This document shows positions 57,000 through 64,000 of a stretch of DNA of 64,000 bases, in pieces. Every line of letters starts with the position of its first letter. The first letter of the stretch is position 1. The stretch is taken from contig JAIGNY010001849.1 of assembly GCA_020152595.1 (NCBI GenBank), positions 287,501 through 351,500 on the forward strand, in the 5' to 3' direction. Made by a program: the position numbers and the translations under genes. Origin of the DNA: Chiridota heheva (Eukaryota; Echinodermata; Holothuroidea; Apodida; Chiridotidae). The notes beneath the pieces are model-generated. The model did not search any database. It saw nothing but the letters and a program-made list of their open reading frames with translations, and was not told the origin of the DNA.

Positions 57000-57540
57000 T
57001 GATAACGATAACAATTAATTTATACAGCGTTTTATGTATACAATCATATTCAAAAACGCTTTACAATGAAAACAATAAATGAAACTACCCCTCACCCCAT
57101 AAAATGCTGATGAAAAATACTGAATCATATCCATTGAAATAAGCTTTGAAAAGATGAGTTTTAAGAACTTTTATAAAAATGGATTGATTTTCGGTTTGTT
57201 TGATTTCAACTGGTAGTTTATTCCACCAAAGTGGTCCCACCCTAGAAAATGCCCTCCCACCAAGTGTTGTGTGCTTTATGGTTGGTACATGAAACCAAAC
57301 AGCATTTATATTACGAAGATTATATTTGGCGTGTTTAGAAAATATAAGTTCTCGAAGATAGTTTGATGATTTACAGTGAATACATTTAAAAACTAATACT
57401 AAAATCTTCAATCTAATTCTCAGAGTAATTGGGAGTCAATGCAGGGAATAGAGAATGGGAGTTATATGGTCAAATTTCTTAGTCTTTGTTACTATCCTTG
57501 CTGCAAAATTTTGAATACGTTAAATGGATTGAATGAAGGT
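57000..57540 (-). pseudogene. CR1/L2-like LINE 3' end
   Basis: On the minus strand from 57537 the frame reads RIQNFAARIV, then KFDHITPILYSLHWLPI and RIRLKILVLVFKCIH, then LRNINAVWFHVPTIKHTTLGG. It continues with RAFSRVGPLWWNKLP and a final FIKVLKTHLFKAYF segment to 57085. This is the well-known tail after the RT domain (AAR.vt...HItPvL..LHWLPi ... G.raFs..gP.lWN.LP) of CR1/L2-like elements. The 3' UTR then carries TAAAGCGTTTTTGAATA and GCGCTATATAAAT-like GCTGTATAAATTA, and ends in a short ATTATCGTT-type tandem tail near 57000. A stop lies just upstream of RIQN. It is a 5'-truncated copy, as is usual for LINE insertions. Confidence 0.88.
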
Positions 57541-58225
57541 ATGAAATGCCAGTAGAAAAAAACAGAAATGGGAGTAGAAAATCAGTCGAGAAGAGAAATT
57601 AACTTTTTAAAATTTCTTGTTAAACTTTGCCAACAAAACTGACATATTTTTGTAGGTACATTATGAACTTTATCACAGAGTATTTGGGGAATTATTCATG
57701 CACAGAAAGTCTGCAGTAATGTCTTCATGTTTATTGTGCAACATGTCTACAAGTTTATGTGACTGTGAGCATGAACACTGATGGCCAAATTGCATAACAT
57801 CAATTTTTAACAGTTATATGCCATTAAATCATAATATGAAATCTGTCAAGTGAGCCTTCAGCACAGATTGGCTTTAACCTGAGAGAAAAATGGCAAACCA
57901 TTGTAAAAAGGATTAGTTTAGTGGTGAGTCAAGTCTTTATCATGTGATAGAAGATGACAGAACTAAAGAAACTTCATTCTTAGATTGGCCCAGGAGGTTG
58001 TAAAGATGTCAGAAAGTTGTTCAAAAAAGGCTTGTAGAAAGTTTGCCTTGCAGAGACACACTCAACTTGTCAATAACTGTATCAATCATACATGTAATTT
58101 CACGGACATAAGATTCTTTGATCAGATAAATCCCAAGTTTCTTCAATAATGCCTCTGATGTGTATGGATATGGTTGAAACTTGTGCAATAAGCTTGGGTG
58201 GTATATCCATATTTTACGATATTAC

Positions 58226-58514
58226 AAAATGAATACCAGCATTGCTGAGGCGTTAACCTCCAGAGGGAGTCATGCGCTCTTATCTGCTTGCATCATGGAA
58301 ACTGGGGATAAGCAGCTATGGGCCTAATGGCTCGGATGGACTTGACTTTAACTTGAAACTGCAAATTTCTTTGAGAAGTATTTAGTGTGGTAAACTGAAA
58401 GGTTTCATCAAGACTCTTGACTGTAGCTCATGTTGTTTGTCGGTTTTAGTATTCTATAGAGAACAAAATTGTGTCTCGATATTTATGAAGAGTGGCGTTT
58501 ATTTATTGTATCCC
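58226..58514. repeat. 289-bp segment also present at 45881-46168
   Basis: It begins within the SINE family 1 body (AAAATGAATACCAGC) and lacks the tRNA-derived head. It continues about 160 bp past the SINE end with the same sequence as the 45.9-kb copy, to about TTATTGTATCCCTTA, where the next element begins. Confidence 0.85.
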
Positions 58515-59668
58515 TTACGCTTGGGCGATATTTCAATATAAGTCTATGTTGACCCATATCGATATGGTCGTTATTGAGTTTAAGGGTCATATTAATATAC
58601 CAATATGTTTTTCACCAAAATTGTACTATACATGAACTAATAATGAAGTTAACATGACAACCAAACATGCATCTTTCCTCACAATACAGCCACAAAAAGT
58701 TTGTAATTTGTAATAATATCAAAGTTGCTGGCAGTCAGTAATGTTAAGAGTTGATTAAGTTATCAATATTTTAATCAATATCACCTAAAATTATGTTCCA
58801 CAGGCAGGAAATTATAAATCAGGACATACAGTACTGTACTTTGTATGTACAGGCTGCTATGGGCATTGTGCAATAATAGAAGTTAATTTTCATGCTTGAG
58901 CAATTGCATTCAATGAGATTTTAAATTCTTAAACATCACATCTAAATTCCTCAAAGGAATTCCACATCCCCAAATTTATGTGGAAAAGCCTATAATTGAC
59001 ACCTGAAAGTAGATTTTAACCTCAAAACTAAAAGATTTTATTCTCAAAACTAAAAGATATTTCCCACTAATTTGTCTGGTCACACATCAAACTTTCTGTA
59101 CAGTTAGCAGCACAAGCACAAACTGTGTAGATTTCTGAGCCCACTCGTCTGATTTTTAGTAGCAGAGGACATTTTCTGTAAATATTGATTGACTTCTGAA
59201 AGTCCAGGTCTCTAAAAAAGAGTGCAAAAATGATGCCCTTTTAGTAGGAAATTCAAAACAAGTGGGACATAGCATTCAAAGGTAAAGTTGGTCCGTTTTC
59301 ATTTTCAAAAAAAGCTATATACCAGTTCCACGAAAGTAGTGAAAAAATGATATGTTCAAACTTATAGAATATCAATGTTTCTGTATTTTTTTTTTTGAGT
59401 AAGAAAAGAAAGTGTCAAAAACGATTCCTTTCAGAATAATGTGTGTTTATTTGAAGATTTATGTACATATTTTCCAATTAAATTCTGTTCTGTAAATTTA
59501 CTTAAAAATGTGTAATTTCAATTTTTTGTACTGCAGCAATATTACCTGGTACAAAACAGTTGTATTATTTTACTGTGGCGTCTTAAAATTTGCATATCGA
59601 TATTTCGATATTATATATATATATCTAGCGATATATCGATATTGTCTGAAGGTGAATATTGCCCAAGC
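58511..59668. mobile_element. TIR element with CTTGGGC ends, 8-bp flanking repeat
   Basis: Near the left end is GCTTGGGCGATATTTCAATA (about 58518) and the right end read inward on the minus strand is GCTTGGGCAATATTCACCTT. Subterminal ATATCGATAT motifs occur on both sides (58555-58565, 59595-59645). TTATTGTA flanks at 58503-58510 and 59669-59676, as for hAT elements. However, the left side has eight bases before GCTTGGGC that have no counterpart on the right, so the exact left boundary is uncertain. Confidence 0.55.
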
Positions 59669-59997
59669 TTATTGTACAATAAGTGTCTGAGTCTCCAAAA
59701 ATATCATCAAGTTTCTACAGCGCATGTGCGGCATCTGCCTGTCTGTTTTAATCCCAGTTGACATCAATGTATGAGCAATGTTTGTTGGAATGGTTACTCA
59801 AGTTTATCTTTAAAATATGATTTCTTAATATATAATAATATTGTGATTTGTAAGTTTCTGATTTTCCATTATTTGGGATAACTGCTGTACTACTTTGTAG
59901 AGAATTATGAGTATACAACAGGTACACAGAGTTAAAATCTTAGAAGTGTAGCTAACTAGTTTATTTCGCAATAGATTGGAACAGAAAGTGTAAATCG

Positions 59998-60412
59998 ATT
60001 GTTGGGGATCGACAAATCAACCAAAACTCAACTTGCCTGTCGGGCAGGAGGTACCTCTATCTGAATTTACCGATTGTTGGGGATTGACAAATCAACCAAA
60101 ACTCAACTTGCCTGTCGCGCAGGAGTACCTGTATCTGAATTTACTGATTGTTGGGGATTGACAAATTAACAAATCTTGTATCTGAATTTACCGATTGTTG
60201 GGGATCGACAAATCAACCAAAATTCAACTTACCCGTTGGGCAGGAGTACATGTATCTGAATTTACTGATTGTTGGGGATCGACAAATCAACCAAAACTCA
60301 ACTTTCCTGTCTGGCAGGAGTACTTGTATCTGAATTTACTGATTGTTGGGGATTGACAAATCAACCAAAACTCAACTTGCCCGTAGGGCAGGTACCTGTA
60401 TCTGAATTTGTG
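59998..60412. repeat. ~75-bp minisatellite, about 5.5 copies
   Basis: Units begin ATTGTTGGGGATCGACAAAT at 59998, 60073, 60147, 60193, 60268 and 60342. The third is cut to 46 bp by an internal deletion. Each full unit has a CCTGTCGGGCAGG-type short hairpin. Confidence 0.93.
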
Positions 60413-61220
60413 GTTGTCCTGAAAGTAAATAAGGGCGCCGATGGAAATATTTTGTATGCAATGCAAATTTGGCTGCAAACCAAGTTGTCCATTCCGGCAG
60501 GTCAAGAAAATATCATGGTTGCCTGGATACAAGTTTTTGGTTGTCTCAGGTAGCCGGACGTATGATTTGTCTAACCCTGAGATAGGAATGGAAAGTGTGT
60601 ACCTATTGGTCGGTTTTCCCTCATGAAACAGAAAACCATGACATTGGATCATTCTGATTGATTTGATTGGTCTTGATGTTCAATCGAAGCAATCCAGATT
60701 GTGTTTGCTCTAGCAGTCTCTATCCCTTTAACAAATCTTTTTTGTGTAGTTGTAATCTTTGGTAGTATTTGAACAAGCCAAGTGTGTTGAAGATTTTACT
60801 TCAGTAGGAGAAAAAGAAGTAGCAACATGTGTTTGTGTGTGTGCAGGGCATTTTGCTGATATGAAAGAGATTAGAGGTATTTTTGAGGGGACATGCAAAT
60901 TTAATTCTTTAGTAGGGTATTAAAGGGTTGCATTGGGTTGCTGGAACAACTGGCAGGAAGGCTGAAAGTTAACACTTTGTGTGGTCTGTCATGTGCACAT
61001 TTGAGTTTCATGAATTTATTACTGAGTCTTGGGACCGACCACATAAAGAATATTTTGTCAGAGTGCCTTAAAGCTGGCTCTCATAAAAACAGCAAGAAAA
61101 GGTTCAAGATTGGCCATTTTACAACTTTCCTAATATGTACATGCATTTCTAAATGTTTGAAAAACTACTGTAATTGAAATCAAAGAAGTAAAGTGAAATC
61201 TTTCCAAACCACTGAATGCT

Positions 61221-61480
61221 CATATGGGCCGGTGCTTGCTCATATGGGCCGGTGCTTGCTCATACGGGCCGGTACTTGCTCATATGGGCCGGTGCTTGCT
61301 CATATGGGCTGGTGCTTGCTCATATGGGCCGGTGCTTGCTCATATGGGCCGGTGCTTGCTCATATGGGCCGGTGCTTGCTCATATGGGCCGGTGCTTGCT
61401 CATATGGGCCAGTGCTTGCTCATATGGGCCGGTGCTTGCTCATATGGGCTGGTGCTTGCTCATATGGGCCGGTGCTTCTC
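61221..61480. repeat. 20-bp minisatellite, 13 nearly identical copies
   Basis: The unit is CATATGGGCCGGTGCTTGCT, starting every 20 bases from 61221. Only a few units differ (two changes at 61261, one at 61301, 61401 and 61441). The 20-bp period has no stop in any forward frame, so all three are open for 87-115 codons with the same 20-residue repeat. That is an effect of the period and not evidence of coding. Confidence 0.97.
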
Positions 61481-63858
61481 CCTGTAGACAGGACACTAGT
61501 TCATCCACCACACTGGTACTCATATCACAATCAGAAATGATGCTCAAAAACAAAACATGATAACCATAGCTTGGAAGCAACAGGTGCCTTGTCATAATTG
61601 AAAGAGTATTCTGTTCAAAATTTCAAGCTCTTTTTGCAGACTTAAAAAAGAAATATTTTGTGAATCAAAAGGGAAACACAATGTTAAACAAAATACTGTA
61701 GGCCAAAGACCTGAAACCATGAAATATGCTCTACATACCAATCAAAATAGATTACAACATAAATATGGACAAATAAGGAAGTTCATTGTAACTGTTCAAA
61801 CAGTGTTCATGAACTTTGATGATGTGAACGGCCTAACTGCTAGGGGAGCTCATAGGTCAGTCCAGCAGGAAGATTGTTTCAATGACGAGTAAGAAAAATC
61901 AATTGTGGAGTAAGCCTGTTCTTGTTTTGCAATGCAGAAGTCTATTAGGAACTCTTGTTACCATTAGTCATATGTCACCATCACAAACTAGTGTCACAAG
62001 TGAATTTCTATCTTTCAAAGCCAAGCCATGCTCACTGTCATGCAAACAATCATGCCTAATGTATTCTGACCTAAGAATTGGCCATCTTACATAGCTAAAG
62101 TAACTTCGGCCTATATAATTGTTTTACCATCAAGATGAGTTTTTTCCAGTCATATTTATTTGCCTAGACATACTGTTAGTTCACGTTATTTCATGGCAGA
62201 AGTAATCATCCGTCATTATGATTATCATCCGTCATCATGAGTTGCTGGGAAGGTCCACATTATTATAGTTATACTTTAATTATTTTATGTAAATGTATAA
62301 AATGGTAATTATAAGTTTATAAAATGGTATTTATTATTTCTTACTTTATCAGCTTAATAAAATTCAAAATTAACTGTTAGAGGCCAATTTTTTTTTATAT
62401 TTTTTATAGGGAAGATATAAACTGGCAGCTGTAAGTTTTTTAGTTGGTGGTGCAAAACTGTATTGGGAAGGGAGGGGGAGGGGGGCAGAGGGAGAAATGA
62501 ACATCTTTTTAATTCTATATATAATTTCATATTAAAGAAACAGTTATGAAATCTTTGAGGGACAAATGCAGCCCCTTGCCCCTATAGCAAGCCACCTACT
62601 GTATGAAGATATCCATTCACTAAGTGTACTTGCATCTCTCTTTACCATTATTTTATCCAGGCAGGATCTTGATCAATCAAACGGTTTGTCATCAGCACAG
62701 GAATCACTGTAGATGATGATATGATAAAAACAGCACTGTACTCCTGTACAGCTCACTCACTATCCTATCAGTCCTGCAGCATTAAAGTCTATCTCAGTAT
62801 GGAGTGCCTCGCATAGTTGGCATTCCATTGTGCTTTGCATCCACGTTATACTGTGCCTCAATGTCATGCAGTATAGCATAGCACTATCAGTATTTAGTTT
62901 GTGATAATAAGTTCTTCTCAGAAATAGGGGTATGATCAATAGGGACAAACCGTCAAAGTGAGGATGTCTGCTTCAGGACTTACATATTCTCCTGAGTTTT
63001 AAACTTTAATTTGTGAATTCTTTTGACTTTTCTCCCCTGTGTTAGTCCTTAAAAGTAGGATATTTTTCTTTCTGTAAGTGCTTGTTGTCAGACATTTTAG
63101 TCTCTGCTCCCTACTGTGCAGATAGTGATTTGTGTTTATGGGAAGAAAATTAATCTGGCACAGTGTTGACATTTGTTGGAGGGTATGAAGAGGCCTGGTA
63201 TTGAACTTGATATAGGGGACAAGATAGCACATGTATTGAAAAGTGCATTCATTTCTCCTCTGGTCTAAAGGTTATAGGAATGTGGTGTAGCTTAAACACA
63301 TGGTCTTTAATGTATATAGGCAGGAGGAAATTCAAATGACTTTATTTGATTAAAATCACATTAATAACAAAGTGTTCCAAACCACTATGTTTGCAACTTC
63401 GCACTCGTAATATTATTTCTCTGAAATAATGAAGTTTAGTTCTTTGTTCCAAGTGTTTCATATATTTTTTATGTTGGTTATAAAAAATATATAAAAAACC
63501 TGAAAAAATACTAGATTAAAGATAATTAATCCATTTTTTAGAATTTTGAGTTGTGATTTAGAGTAATTATTTTGTATCAAATTAGTATTGGCCAATAAAG
63601 TGGATGATATTTTCTTCTATCAAATAGGCCAAAGACTTTGTTGTTTGTGTTATGCCAGAAAATCTAAACTGTACATGTATTGACATATCGATATTATGTT
63701 TTTTCAATAATACACAATATGCAGTAACTACATACATACAGTATCACTACTGTACAGTACTTTACTATGTACACACATACCATCTATCACTGTTTCTTCT
63801 TAGTGACAACACTAAATGCGATGATAGAAGCAGACTAGAAATTCAATAATATGCATCA

Positions 63859-63892
63859 TATATGGACTTCTGAATTTCTAGAAGTCCATATA
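63859..63892. other. Perfect 13-bp inverted repeat (hairpin)
   Basis: The arms TATATGGACTTCT (63859-63871) and AGAAGTCCATATA (63880-63892) pair perfectly around an 8-base loop. No role is evident. Confidence 0.85.
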
Positions 63893-64000
63893 ATGCTACC
63901 AAAATAATGCCTCTTTAGTACAACTTTCATAAGTAAGTGAGTTATACAATTTTAAGAAGAATTGCCGATTTTTGTGAGGCATACAGTGTGAGCCTAATAC

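Larger units (their letters stand above)
55507..64000 (+). other. Intron 2 of the PPP1R12-like gene (partial)
   Basis: It begins GTGAGT and runs past the window edge. I looked for the next ankyrin-repeat exon and did not find it. Stretches with no recognised content are 55507-56224, 56333-56999, 57540-58225, 59677-59997, 60413-61220 and 61481-63858. Confidence 0.7.

Noticed and set aside
49345..61480. CRISPR-like arrays
   Set aside because: The units are joined directly with no unique spacers and the DNA is eukaryotic.
61193..61560. Three overlapping frames with a 20-residue repeat
   Set aside because: A 20-bp unit without stops gives the same repeat in every frame.
63859..63892. microRNA precursor
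   Set aside because: A 13-bp stem is too short for a pre-miRNA.

Overview
The window looks like animal nuclear DNA, AT-rich (roughly 35% GC by eye) and dominated by repeats. Only one ordinary protein-coding gene can be supported: the 5' end of a myosin phosphatase targeting subunit (PPP1R12/MYPT family) on the + strand. Exon 1 (21438-21695) carries the PP1-docking motifs and the first ankyrin repeat. Exon 2 (55377-55506) carries the next ankyrin repeats. The intron between them is 33,681 bp, and the rest of the gene lies beyond the right edge. Exon 2 as written has a one-base deletion that brings in a stop, so the gene is either broken in this allele or the sequence has an error. A metazoan, probably a marine invertebrate deuterostome (echinoderm or hemichordate), is my best guess, but no marker here fixes the taxon.

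Layout. 1-21.4 kb is intergenic. It holds decayed non-LTR retrotransposon pieces (endonuclease 360-1516, reverse transcriptase 4210-4858, C-terminal pieces 8165-8450 and 16834-17640), a complete but dead hAT transposon (11577-13723) with an exact 8-bp target duplication, a tRNA-derived SINE, a MITE, and minisatellites (21, 42, 33, 21 and 68 bp units). 21.4-55.4 kb is exon 1 and intron 1. The intron holds a three-level nest of DNA elements (28020-35076), a related copy without the innermost insertion (43891-44464), a foldback-like element with inverted minisatellite arms (37633-40344), several TTAA-flanked elements that begin AGGA, three copies of a MITE with CAGACCCCTAGC ends, three copies of a repeat built of ~300-bp units, and long minisatellites (20, 17, 31, 36-38 and 24 bp units). 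54.3-54.9 kb is a SINE-like element with four tandem tRNA-like heads. 55.5-64 kb is intron 2 (partial), with a CR1/L2-like 3' end, a TIR element, and 36, 75 and 20 bp tandem arrays.

There is no operon or pathway context. The biological content is the architecture of mobile DNA: nested insertions whose order can be read from target duplications, minisatellites lying inside transposon-like ends, and an apparent duplication inside one gene's introns. Most long open frames in the window are by-products of tandem arrays and are not genes. No CRISPR array, rRNA or functional tRNA gene was seen.
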